From: an uncultured Planctomycetota bacterium
Lineage (GTDB): Bacteria; Planctomycetota; Planctomycetia; Gemmatales; HRBIN36
NCBI GenBank assembly: GCA_937944855.1
Contig: CALFAY010000010.1
Span: 62,001 to 126,000 of the forward strand
Length of the DNA: 64,000 bases
Direction of reading: 5' to 3'
Made by a program: the position numbers and the translations under genes. The notes below the pieces were generated by a model. It was not told the DNA's origin, did not search any database, and saw nothing but the letters and a program-made list of their open reading frames with translations. Within the stretch, counting starts at the first letter, position 1. Every line of letters starts with the position of its first letter. Positions 52,355 through 60,840 of this stretch are shown one piece after another.

Positions 52355-52696
52355 ATGAGCATGGACACGCTGACGCTTCCGGACACCAAGACGAAAGAGA
52401 AGACGAAGCAGAAGCGGCAACCGCCTTACCATGTGATTCTGCTCAATGACGACGACCACACCTACGAATATGTCATCCACATGCTGGGCGTGCTCTTCGG
52501 CCATTCCCGCGAGAAGGCCTTTCTGATGGCCCGGGAAGTGGACACCCAAGGCCGTGTCATCGTGGACACCACCACCAAGGAACGGGCCGAATTGAAGCGG
52601 GATCAGATCCACGCTTTCGGCCCTGACCCGCTGCTGGAGCGCAGCAAGGGAAGCATGTCCGCCATCATCGAGCCGGCTGAAGGCGGAGACGAGTGA
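52355..52696 (+). CDS. clpS: ATP-dependent Clp protease adaptor ClpS
   Basis: A 113-residue protein of normal length for ClpS. YHVILLNDDDHTYEYVIHML holds the Asn-Asp-Asp segment and the N-end-rule substrate pocket, with VIHMLGVLFGHSREKAFLMA forming the second part of it. The C-terminus ERAELKRDQIHAFGPDP is typical. ClpS hands N-degron proteins to the Clp unfoldase. No clpA or clpC gene is adjacent. GGGAG precedes the ATG at 52355, 17 bp after the phosphatase stop. The following gene is convergent. Confidence 0.92.
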   Translation: MSMDTLTLPDTKTKEKTKQKRQPPYHVILLNDDDHTYEYVIHMLGVLFGHSREKAFLMAREVDTQGRVIVDTTTKERAELKRDQIHAFGPDPLLERSKGSMSAIIEPAEGGDE

Positions 52697-52717
52697 CATC
52701 CCCCGGGGTCGGCTGAT

Positions 52718-53746
52718 TCATTTTTCAGGCCGTCGCAGGTCCCACAGTCGCACCGTGCCGTCAGCAGACACGGAGGCGATCAACGTACCGCCCTGGAGCA
52801 GACACAAGCCCTGTACCCACGCGGTGTGTCCCTCCAGGCTCTTGATCGCCTGGCCGTTGCCGGGGTTCCAAAGACGAACGGTGCGATCTCGACTGGTGGA
52901 GACGAGCAGATTCCCCGAGGGATGAAAGACCACGCCGGTGACGCTGCTGCCGTGGCCGCTCAGCGCTCGGATCAGATTGCCGTCCGCAGTGTTATACAAG
53001 CGGATTTGAGCATCCGTGCTGCCCACGGCCACGGTGCGCCCATCGGGGGAAAACGCCAGGGAAATCGGATAGCCGGTCTGATCGGCAGCGGTCGGCTTGA
53101 TGGGAATGACGGGTACCTTTTCCGGTCCGCTGAGGTTCCAGATCCGCACGGACTGGTCGAACCCAGCCGAGGCTAGGTATCGCCCATCCGGACTGAAAGC
53201 CAGGGCGACGACCCAGTTCTTGTGTCCCTCCAGACGCTCCCGGATTTGAGCGCTGGAGAGGTCGTACAGGTAGATGACGCCGTCGTCGCCGCCCGCGGCC
53301 AGCACCTTGCCATCGGGTGAGACGGCCAAGGCCCGGATGATCCCAGAGTGTCCGGAGAGGACGCCCTGGACGTTGCCTTCCGGCACCGAACGCAGCAGAA
53401 TCTTGCGATCGGCTCCCGCCGATGCCAGGGTGGAACCGCTTACCCACGCCAGGGCCAGCACCGGACCGTTATGCCCGGTAAGGACGTGCGGCGTCTGCTC
53501 TCCCGACCGCACCCCCAGGATTTCCCGCGGCAGCCAATAGTGGACGGTTCCGCCTTCGCAAGCCACCGCCAGAATACCCGGTCCCTCCGCATACACGACG
53601 GCAAAACCAGGGCCGTCCAATCCGGACAATACCGGTCCCGGACGAGCCTGATCGGGCTGCACCACCGGAGGTTGAGCGAAACCCCCGGACCCGATCCCCA
53701 GGACGAAAACCATCAGCAGGCCCAGGCTTCGGCACGTTCGACGCAT
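52718..53746 (-). CDS. Secreted WD40-repeat protein
   Basis: A 342-residue protein with a signal peptide (LGLLMVFVLGIGSGGFAQ). About six or seven WD40-type blades are visible: VLTGHNGPVLALAWVSGSTLASAGADRKILL, VLSGHSGIIRALAVSPDGKVLAAGGDDGVIYLYDLS, and similar, ending in SVSADGTVRLWDLRRPEK. Such beta-propellers scaffold protein-protein contacts. Export is unusual for WD40 domains in general but frequent in planctomycetes. AAGGAG lies nine bases before the ATG at 53746. Partners are unknown. It converges with clpS and is separated from the cyclophilin gene by 77 bp on the same strand. Confidence 0.9.
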   Translation of the reverse strand: MRRTCRSLGLLMVFVLGIGSGGFAQPPVVQPDQARPGPVLSGLDGPGFAVVYAEGPGILAVACEGGTVHYWLPREILGVRSGEQTPHVLTGHNGPVLALAWVSGSTLASAGADRKILLRSVPEGNVQGVLSGHSGIIRALAVSPDGKVLAAGGDDGVIYLYDLSSAQIRERLEGHKNWVVALAFSPDGRYLASAGFDQSVRIWNLSGPEKVPVIPIKPTAADQTGYPISLAFSPDGRTVAVGSTDAQIRLYNTADGNLIRALSGHGSSVTGVVFHPSGNLLVSTSRDRTVRLWNPGNGQAIKSLEGHTAWVQGLCLLQGGTLIASVSADGTVRLWDLRRPEK

Positions 53747-53823
53747 GGAGGCTCTCCTTGACGGCAAGGCGGGTCTTCTCTGCTTTCCGGATCGGGCCTG
53801 AAGGCCGTATCGTTCGGGCATCC

Positions 53824-54465
53824 TCAGCGCCGGCGGGACGACTGGACGATCTCCAGAATGACCACGGGGGGCTGGTCGGCAGTTCGGCTCTCGTCCCGGC
53901 GAGCCGTCTTGATGATAACATCCTGCACGGGAAGATTCTCGAAGATTCGTCCGTGGACCTTGGTTGGAACGGCCCGAATGCGGTCCACTACGTCCATGCC
54001 TTCGATGACCTTGCCGAACACGCAGTAGCCGTGGCCGTCCGAGAATGCCGGGTCGAGCTTGGTCTGATTGTCCGCCACGTTGATGTAGAACTGGGCGGTG
54101 GCACTGTCGGGATCGGAAGTCCGAGCCATGGCGATGGTGCCGCGTTCGTTGCGGAGGCCATTCTTGGCTTCGTTCTTGATCGGCTTCCCCGTCGGCTTCT
54201 CCTTCAAGTCAGTCGTGTAGCCTCCGCCCTGGATCACGAAGTCCGCGATGACACGGTGAAAAATCGTCCCGTCGTAATGCTTGTCATCCACGTACTGAAG
54301 AAAATTCTTGACCGTCTCGGGTGCCTTTTCCGGATTCAGTTCGATTTTGATGACTCCCAGGGCGGTCCCGGCGGGAGCATTACCGCTTTGCTGCAAAGCG
54401 AGGGCGAAGACTGTGACGGCCAGTAAACCCAGGGCGATGAAGGCGATGGTGGCGTTGCGCGACAT
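53824..54465 (-). CDS. Exported cyclophilin-type peptidyl-prolyl isomerase
   Basis: A 213-residue protein. A signal-anchor (ATIAFIALGLLAVTVFALAL) at the N-terminus precedes a cyclophilin domain: VKNFLQYVDDKHYDGTIFHRVIADFVIQGGGY, ERGTIAMARTSDPDSATAQFYIN and FGKVIEGMDVVDRI. The Arg in FHRV and the aromatic/Gln residues of the peptidyl-prolyl site are kept. It catalyses cis-trans proline isomerisation during folding outside the cytoplasm. GGGAG precedes the ATG at 54465. The C-terminal tail (TARRDESRTADQPPVV) is charged and flexible. Confidence 0.92.
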   Translation of the reverse strand: MSRNATIAFIALGLLAVTVFALALQQSGNAPAGTALGVIKIELNPEKAPETVKNFLQYVDDKHYDGTIFHRVIADFVIQGGGYTTDLKEKPTGKPIKNEAKNGLRNERGTIAMARTSDPDSATAQFYINVADNQTKLDPAFSDGHGYCVFGKVIEGMDVVDRIRAVPTKVHGRIFENLPVQDVIIKTARRDESRTADQPPVVILEIVQSSRRR

Positions 54466-54598
54466 GGAAAACTCCCTGTGCAAAACACGGCGGGATGACG
54501 ATCACGAAGTTTCAGAAATTCATTGTACATGCCGGTCGGGCGGACGGGCATCGGCATCTCCGGGGAGCTGAGCACTGCCGCTGCCTGCGGCCGAGGTT

Positions 54599-56161
54599 TC
54601 AGCGTGAGCGGATCTTGAGCAACGCCTGAGCGGCCCGTTGGCGGACGTCGGGATCTTCGTCCTGAAGGGCTTTTTGCAGGGCGGGCACGGCCGGTTCGGC
54701 TTCGGGACCGATGTCCCCCAGCACCAGCGGGGCGAGTTGCCGCGTTTTCAGGTCGGGGGACCGCAGAGCGACGACGAGTCCCGGAACAGCTTCCCGGGCC
54801 TCGCCCTTGAGCAGGGCGGCAATTTCCTCTAGGGCCGACACGGCAGCGTATTGCAGTTGGCGTTCCTCGGAAGCAGCGGCCCGGCTCAAAGCGGACAAGG
54901 CCGGTCGGCAGTCCTTGGCGAACGCGTGGCCCAGATAGCGGCAGGCTGCGATGGCCACGTCAAGATCGTCGTCGCCAACCAGCTCGGTGAGGGCGGCGAC
55001 AGTAGCTCGGTCATTTCCGGTGGGACCGATGGCGGCCAAGGTCCGAGCCGACGCCCAGCGAACGAACCGATCTGAATGCCGCAGCTGTTCTCGCACGTCG
55101 GGCACCGCCTGGCTGGCGATGGGTCCGAATACTTCCAGGGCATCGAGCACGGCCAGCCGCACTTCGTCCGGCGGCTGCCGAAGAAGCGGTAGGATGCCGG
55201 GCACGGTTTCCTTCAGCCCTTCCTGGATGCGAGTGATCGCTTCGGTGCCGACCGCCCCCAGGTCGCCTCGATGCAGCCGGCCCCGGAGCCGGCCCGTGCC
55301 TCCTTCCCGACGTTCGAAAAGATCCGGTCGAGGATCGCACAGCACCGCCGTCTTTTCGAGGACCAAAACCGCGTGACGACGGGTCTGCTCGCTTTCGGTA
55401 TGAGCCACGGAAACCACGACGGGCAGGAGCGAACAAATGGCCGAAACCGCCGGCAGTATCGCTTGGCGAACTGGCTCGGTCACTTCTTCGGTGATGGCCA
55501 GTGGATCGATGTTGCGGCCCGTGATCTCGGGCAGGTTTTCCATCGTGTCCAGCAGTGCTTCCAAGGCCCGAAGGCTTCCCTGGCGGATTACCGGATCCTC
55601 GGATTCCAGACTCTGCCGCAGCAGGGGCGTCAGTGCGTGGACATCTTGAAGGAAATGAGCCACGGGGGGCAGTTGCCCGGGATAACTGAGCGGTCCGCCA
55701 AGCTCGTAGGATCGGTCGAAATACATACGAAGGGCGGAAGCGGCGGCCTGACGCACCGCGGAATCCGCGTCGGCAAGCGCTTTCGACCAGGCGGCCGCGA
55801 CGACCGTTCCTTCGGCCCGTACCTGAGCCAGGGCGACCACGGCAGCTCGACGCACCTCGGAATCGGGATCGGTAACCTTGCGGGCCAGGGCCGCGCCTGC
55901 CGCTTGCCGCAGGAAAGCCAGTTCGCCCTCGGTCCCCGGCCGAAACCGACGTCCCCGAGACGACTCGGCTACCTGAGCCAGCAGCGAAGCCGAAGCCGCT
56001 CGCACGACTGGATCCGAACTATCGAGATCGCGGACCAGGGCTTCCGGACGCAGGACCGTCGGAGGTTGCTGTGCTGTCACGGTGTCGGGCAGCATAGCCA
56101 GGCTGAGCAGACCGACCGTAAGGAAGCTCAATCGCCCACCCCGAAGGGTCCGTGACGCCAT
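54599..56161 (-). CDS. Secreted HEAT-repeat protein
   Basis: A 520-residue protein with a signal peptide (FLTVGLLSLAMLPDTVTAQ). The rest is a train of two-helix HEAT/PBS-lyase-like repeats, for example DSSDPVVRAASASLLAQVAES, DPDSEVRRAAVVALAQVR, DADSAVRQAAASALRMY and DEDPDVRQRAAQALLKI at the end. HEAT arrays form curved scaffolds that bind other proteins; no catalytic residue is expected. The divergence between repeats is low enough to be recognised by eye. It is 133 bp upstream of the cyclophilin gene on the same strand. Confidence 0.88.
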   Translation of the reverse strand: MASRTLRGGRLSFLTVGLLSLAMLPDTVTAQQPPTVLRPEALVRDLDSSDPVVRAASASLLAQVAESSRGRRFRPGTEGELAFLRQAAGAALARKVTDPDSEVRRAAVVALAQVRAEGTVVAAAWSKALADADSAVRQAAASALRMYFDRSYELGGPLSYPGQLPPVAHFLQDVHALTPLLRQSLESEDPVIRQGSLRALEALLDTMENLPEITGRNIDPLAITEEVTEPVRQAILPAVSAICSLLPVVVSVAHTESEQTRRHAVLVLEKTAVLCDPRPDLFERREGGTGRLRGRLHRGDLGAVGTEAITRIQEGLKETVPGILPLLRQPPDEVRLAVLDALEVFGPIASQAVPDVREQLRHSDRFVRWASARTLAAIGPTGNDRATVAALTELVGDDDLDVAIAACRYLGHAFAKDCRPALSALSRAAASEERQLQYAAVSALEEIAALLKGEAREAVPGLVVALRSPDLKTRQLAPLVLGDIGPEAEPAVPALQKALQDEDPDVRQRAAQALLKIRSR

Positions 56162-56251
56162 GATTGCACCTGCGGTTCGCGTGAAAACACACGATCAACC
56201 TATCGGCGATTATCGTCCAGAGTCCGTAGCCGTGTGAAGTTCCAGTTCCGA

Positions 56252-57157
56252 CTAATTCTCTTTCCTGGAGAAAGAACGCAATGGCGGTGGGATGCCGCGG
56301 AGGGGCAGATCGTCACGCCTCGGCAGCCGCTCAGTACCGCGCAGAGTGTGGTTTGGCCGAGGGCTGCGATAATAGGCAAACCGGGAGGAATAAGGCTGGT
56401 TTTCCGGACGGTGCAAGTACCGTCCCAGCAAGTCCCATTTACTTTCGACAAGGACCAGTCCGCTCTTGTCGCGGAAGCGGACCACGCCGCTATGGATGAT
56501 GCGGTGCTGCTCGTCCAGATAAACGATGACGTCGCCGACGCGCGGCTGTTCGACCCGGCGGTAGCCATTATCGTGAAGGATTTTTTCCACTTCGTCGCTG
56601 GGGATGTGACAGCGTCCGTCCGCGAAGGTCCAGCCGTGGCAGGAATAGCTGACGTGGGGAGAAGCGACGGGGAGAAGGCGTCCGGAAAACTCGCGTTCAC
56701 TGCGGCGGGCCGCCAGCTCGATCCACGGGTTCGGCTCGGCAGTCACAAAGCAGAGCACCGGATTGCCGGCGTCGGTGACGAGAAGATCTTGCCGCGGCAA
56801 GGGCGGCGGCGCGAGCGTCGTCGCCGCGTGATCCGCCTGCCACAGCAGAGACAGCCCGGCCGCTGTTCCAAGGGTGACCAGGGCCGGCCCGCGTACCACG
56901 GCTCCGAGTCGGGTCGCAACCGCCAACCAACAGACTGCTGCCAGAGGACCGACAACGACCGGGAGGAAAGCGCGATTCAGAGTGACGAAGTAATAGACCC
57001 ACACGAGCACACAGGCCGAGCTTAGACCGACGCAGAGACCGGCCCAGGCGGCCGTCCCGCTCAGACGCGGCCATAGCCACTGCCCAACACCCGCGACGAG
57101 CGTCGCCGCAGCCAGCCCCGCCGTGACCAGCAGAAGCGTATGCACTCCGACCTCCAT
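56252..57157 (-). CDS. Membrane-anchored putative cysteine hydrolase (DUF7689-like)
   Basis: A 301-residue protein. Three or four membrane helices lie at about residues 5-115 (LLLVTAGLAAATLVAGVGQWL, LVWVYYFVTLNRAFLPVVVGP, LVTLGTAAGLSLLW). The C-terminal half carries a possible papain-like set: Cys in SYSCHGWTFADG, His in IIHSGVV and an acidic residue in VESKWD, in the order expected for a NlpC/P60- or CHAP-like cysteine hydrolase (DUF7689-type). A role in cell-wall or envelope peptide turnover is a guess from the fold. The last 40 residues are Arg/Pro-rich. The family name is tentative. Confidence 0.7.
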   Translation of the reverse strand: MEVGVHTLLLVTAGLAAATLVAGVGQWLWPRLSGTAAWAGLCVGLSSACVLVWVYYFVTLNRAFLPVVVGPLAAVCWLAVATRLGAVVRGPALVTLGTAAGLSLLWQADHAATTLAPPPLPRQDLLVTDAGNPVLCFVTAEPNPWIELAARRSEREFSGRLLPVASPHVSYSCHGWTFADGRCHIPSDEVEKILHDNGYRRVEQPRVGDVIVYLDEQHRIIHSGVVRFRDKSGLVLVESKWDLLGRYLHRPENQPYSSRFAYYRSPRPNHTLRGTERLPRRDDLPLRGIPPPLRSFSRKEN

Positions 57158-57363
57158 GCCGATTACAAACCATCCGGCTCTCCGAACGTGCTACAGGCTC
57201 ATTCGCAATTCATCTTTCATGAGCAGGCGTTGGCGATAAAAGGGATTCATGAACTCTTGCTTGCATCGCAGCGCTTTTGCCGATAGCTTCAAGTGGGTTG
57301 ACCAGAACCCGCCATCGGAAACTCCCTACCTTCGGATGGGGACGGCAGCGAGGAAAGTGGCCG

Positions 57364-59529
57364 ATGCCTCGGATTGCGTGGTGGACGGCAGTTTGCTTGG
57401 TGCTTCTGACGGGCAGCCTCAGCTCGTCTGGCGAGGAGGAGCACGACAAGCCCTGGCCGTACACCGTACCGAAGCGGCCGGCGGTGCCGAACATTTCCGG
57501 CGGCGAGAACCCCGTGGACGCTTTCCTCCTGCACCGCCTGCAGCAAGTCGGGTTGGACTACAGTCCTCTGGCGGACAAGGCAAGGCTGCTGCGCCGTGTC
57601 ACGTTCGACCTCATCGGTCTGCCGCCGACGGTCGAAGAGCAGGAGGCGTTCCTCGCCGACGACAGCCCGGACGCCTACGAACGACTCGTGGACCGCCTGC
57701 TGGCTTCACCGCGATTCGGCGAGCGGTGGGCCATGTTCTGGCTCGATCTGGTTCGCTATGCGGAAACCGAAGGCTTCAAGGCGGATGAACACCGGCCCAA
57801 TGCCTTTCGCTATCGGGACCACGTCATTGACGCCTTTAATTCCGACTTGCCCTACGACCGTTTTGTTCGCCAGCAGATCGCCGGAGACGAACTCGAACCG
57901 GACAATCCCCAGGCCCTGATCGCCACCGGCTACAACCGCCTCTATCCCGACGAGTCCAATGCCGCCACTCTGGAGCAGCGTCGCCAGGAGATTCTGGACG
58001 AGATCACCGAAGTGACGGGTCTGGCTTTTCTGGGACTGACCCTCGGATGCGCCCGTTGTCACGACCACAAATTCGACCCGCTCACGCAAGCGGACCATTA
58101 TCGGTTTCAAGCCTTCTTCGCCCCGATGCGGCCGCGGGATGATTGGGACCTGATGTCCGAGGCGGAACGACTTCGCTATCGGGATCAGAGGGCGGCCTGG
58201 GAGCAGGCCACTGCTCCGCTGCGGACCGAGATGGATCGCCTTATGGCGGACAAGCGGAACCAGATGCGGCAGGATGCACTGGCCCGGTTCCGCAAGGAGA
58301 TTCAGGAGGCGGTCCTGACCCCGCCGGAAAAACGGACGCCGTATCAGGAACAGATCGCTTTGATGGCGATGCGGCAGATCGACCGAGCTGGCGAGGAGGC
58401 CGCGACGCGGCTTTCCGCCGAGGTCCGCAAACAGGTTCAGGAGTTGGACCGGCAGATGCGGGCCGGTGCGCCGCCGGAGCCAGGCCGGATCATGGCCATC
58501 TGCGACGTCGGACCCGTTGCTCCGCCCACGCATGTGCTGGCCGGGGGCGATTGGCAGAAGCCGACCGAGGAAGTGGCTCCTGGCTTCCCGGCGATACTCG
58601 GCGGAGGTCCTCCGGATTATCGGCTGCCGACGGCGGTCCCCAGCACGGGGCGACGAGCCGCCCTGGCCCGCTGGCTGACCCGACCGGACCATCCGCTGAC
58701 CGCTCGCGTCATGGTGAATCGGTTGTGGCATCATCACTTCGGCCGGGGCATCGTGGCCACACCGAGCGACTTCGGCAAACAGGGCGATCCTCCCAGTCAT
58801 CCCGAACTTCTCGATTGGCTGGCCGTCGAACTTGTGGAAAACAACTGGAGTCTGAAACACATCCACCGTTTGCTCGTCACGTCTCGGGCGTATCGGCAGT
58901 CGTCTCGGCTGGACCCACGCGAAGGCCGAGTCCAGCGTGGGATTGCCCAGGATCCCGACAACAGTTTGCTGTGGCACTTCCGCCGTCGGCGGCTGGAAGG
59001 CGAAGCGTTGCGGGACAGTATGTTGGCGGTGAGCGGCAGCTTGAATCTGCGGATGCACGGCCCCAGTTGTCGGCCCAGACTCCCCGCCGACTTTTCCCGT
59101 TACGCCTGGACGCCCGACGCCGATCCGAGGGAGCAGAATCGTCGTTCCATCTACGTCTATGCCAAGAGGAACCTGCGCTATCCGCTGTTCGAGGCTTTCG
59201 ATCAGCCAGACATGCACAACAGTTGCGGCTGCCGCAGCCGAACCACCACCGCTCCGCAGGCTCTCCTGCTGCTCAACGGTGAATTCGCCCGGGAATGCTC
59301 GCAGCGATGGGCGGCTCATCTGCGACAAAAGTACGGAAATCTGCACAGCGAAGATGGCTTGGCCGCGGCGCTGGTCGAAGCGTTCCGTTTGGCCTGGGGC
59401 CGTCCGCCGGTTGAAGAGGAATTGGCTTCAGCCCGTCGGTTTCTGGCGTCGCAAAAAGATCCGGCGGACTCCCTGGCGGATCTGTGCCACGTTCTTTTCA
59501 ACTGCAATGAGTTCGTTTACATTGATTAG
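57364..59529 (+). CDS. DUF1549/DUF1553 secreted protein lacking the N-terminal cytochrome module
   Basis: A 721-residue relative of the protein at 42.9 kb. The signal peptide (WWTAVCLVLLTGSLS) is followed directly by DUF1549 (VTFDLIGLPPTVEEQEAFL, CARCHDHKFDPLTQADHY), a shorter linker with charged helices (about 260-360), and DUF1553 (LARWLTRPDHPLTARVMVNRLWHH to the end). The PSCyt1 module with its own haem site is absent; only the CARCH motif inside DUF1549 remains. The frame opens at 57277, but the ATG at 57364 has a GAGGAAAG site and begins the signal peptide. No DUF1501 gene follows. Confidence 0.85.
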   Translation: MPRIAWWTAVCLVLLTGSLSSSGEEEHDKPWPYTVPKRPAVPNISGGENPVDAFLLHRLQQVGLDYSPLADKARLLRRVTFDLIGLPPTVEEQEAFLADDSPDAYERLVDRLLASPRFGERWAMFWLDLVRYAETEGFKADEHRPNAFRYRDHVIDAFNSDLPYDRFVRQQIAGDELEPDNPQALIATGYNRLYPDESNAATLEQRRQEILDEITEVTGLAFLGLTLGCARCHDHKFDPLTQADHYRFQAFFAPMRPRDDWDLMSEAERLRYRDQRAAWEQATAPLRTEMDRLMADKRNQMRQDALARFRKEIQEAVLTPPEKRTPYQEQIALMAMRQIDRAGEEAATRLSAEVRKQVQELDRQMRAGAPPEPGRIMAICDVGPVAPPTHVLAGGDWQKPTEEVAPGFPAILGGGPPDYRLPTAVPSTGRRAALARWLTRPDHPLTARVMVNRLWHHHFGRGIVATPSDFGKQGDPPSHPELLDWLAVELVENNWSLKHIHRLLVTSRAYRQSSRLDPREGRVQRGIAQDPDNSLLWHFRRRRLEGEALRDSMLAVSGSLNLRMHGPSCRPRLPADFSRYAWTPDADPREQNRRSIYVYAKRNLRYPLFEAFDQPDMHNSCGCRSRTTTAPQALLLLNGEFARECSQRWAAHLRQKYGNLHSEDGLAAALVEAFRLAWGRPPVEEELASARRFLASQKDPADSLADLCHVLFNCNEFVYID

Positions 59530-59604
59530 CCCATGGAGTAAATTGTCGGCCCTGAGTCTTCTTCGGCCAACCCCTGGGAGCACTCGGCTCGGAACGGCAA
59601 TTCG

Positions 59605-59934
59605 ATGGTAAATCAGAGATTTCTCCTGGTCCTGGCAATGCTGCTCGGCCTCAGCCCGGTGGACGAGGCCATCCTCACGTCATCCGGCTGGGGCAACGTG
59701 CTCCTGGCACCCTTCGGCACACCAGTTCAGGAGGAGGAAGAAGAGGCCAAGTACACGGTCTCGCCTCGGTCCTCGAAACGAGCCTCGGATTCCAATTCCT
59801 GGGAAGCCGGCGGGGTATCCGCTCGACCAGGGCTCAGGGAAAAACTCGCCGGTCCGAACATCTCGACGGGAGTCCATCCTCAGAGCATCCGTTCTTCCCA
59901 CCACAACGGCTTCGGCGGCTTTCTCCGCTGTTAA
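59605..59934 (+). CDS. Small secreted hypothetical protein
   Basis: A 109-residue open frame with a signal-peptide-like start (MVNQRFLLVLAMLLGLSP), then a short Glu-run (QEEEEEAKYT) and a Ser/Gly-rich, probably disordered remainder. No domain is recognised and the ribosome site before 59605 is weak. Spacing after the DUF1553 gene (75 bp) and same orientation support a real but unimportant-looking gene; a spurious frame is possible. Confidence 0.45.
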   Translation: MVNQRFLLVLAMLLGLSPVDEAILTSSGWGNVLLAPFGTPVQEEEEEAKYTVSPRSSKRASDSNSWEAGGVSARPGLREKLAGPNISTGVHPQSIRSSHHNGFGGFLRC

Positions 59935-60113
59935 GCTCAGGCTGTAACCTGCCGCGATGGCAGGAGGGCTGACGGGATTCGGCTCGGTCGCTGCCAGGGT
60001 CGAAGCCCCATCCCCGCACGTTGACCGCTGCGGAATTGCTTCAGCGCGCACCAGCGGTTCGAGGTGCGTGGAACCTGAGAGAGAATCTGACCCGAGTGAA
60101 CGGGAGTGACACG

Positions 60114-60782
60114 ATGCTGCAAAAACTGGTTGCCGGAGTGCATCGGTTCCAGTCGGACATCTTCGCCCGCCATCGGGAAGTGTTCGAGCGTCTGGCGGAC
60201 GGCCAGCATCCGCAGGCGTTGTTTATCACCTGCTCCGATTCGCGGATCAATCCCAACCTGATCACGCAGACGGAGCCTGGCGACCTGTTCATCCTCCGCA
60301 ATGCGGGAAACATTGTGCCGCCTTATGGTGCGGCCAACGGCGGCGAGGGAGCGACCGTCGAATTCGCCGTCCTCGGCCTGAACATCGACGACATCATTGT
60401 GTGCGGTCACACGCACTGTGGGGCGATGAAGGGCCTCTTGCACCCCGAAAAGCTCGAGGAGATGCCGCTACTCAAGCATTGGCTGAGCCATGCCGAGGCG
60501 ACCCGGCAGATTGTTCGGGAGAAATACCACGGGCTGCCAGAGGCTGCCCAACTGAATGCCGCGATTCAAGAAAACGTGCTGGTGCAGATCGAAAACCTGC
60601 GCACCTATCCCGCCGTGGCTGCGCGGCTCGCCTCCGGGAAACTCAAACTGCACGGTTGGGTGTACAAGATCGAAACAGGACAGGTGTTCGCTTACGACGC
60701 GGAGAAAGGCCAGTTTTTGCCGCTCGCGGATCAGCCGCAGGAGATTCCCCCGGACATGCTGCGGAGCGAGCTGAGTATCTGA
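60114..60782 (+). CDS. Beta-class carbonic anhydrase
   Basis: A 222-residue beta-carbonic anhydrase. Zinc ligands are Cys40 in FITCSDSRINP, His99 and Cys102 in VCGHTHCGAMKG; Asp42 with Arg44 forms the gate dyad. The enzyme interconverts CO2 and bicarbonate. The frame opens upstream at 60021, but GGGAG lies eight bases before the ATG at 60114. A SulP-family transporter starts 58 bp downstream on the same strand, the pairing known from bicarbonate-uptake loci. It should act in the cytoplasm. Confidence 0.95.
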   Translation: MLQKLVAGVHRFQSDIFARHREVFERLADGQHPQALFITCSDSRINPNLITQTEPGDLFILRNAGNIVPPYGAANGGEGATVEFAVLGLNIDDIIVCGHTHCGAMKGLLHPEKLEEMPLLKHWLSHAEATRQIVREKYHGLPEAAQLNAAIQENVLVQIENLRTYPAVAARLASGKLKLHGWVYKIETGQVFAYDAEKGQFLPLADQPQEIPPDMLRSELSI

Positions 60783-60840
60783 GTCGGAGAGCCGCGACGC
60801 ATTTGCCCCGGGGCAGATGCCCCCGAAAGGACGCCAAGCC

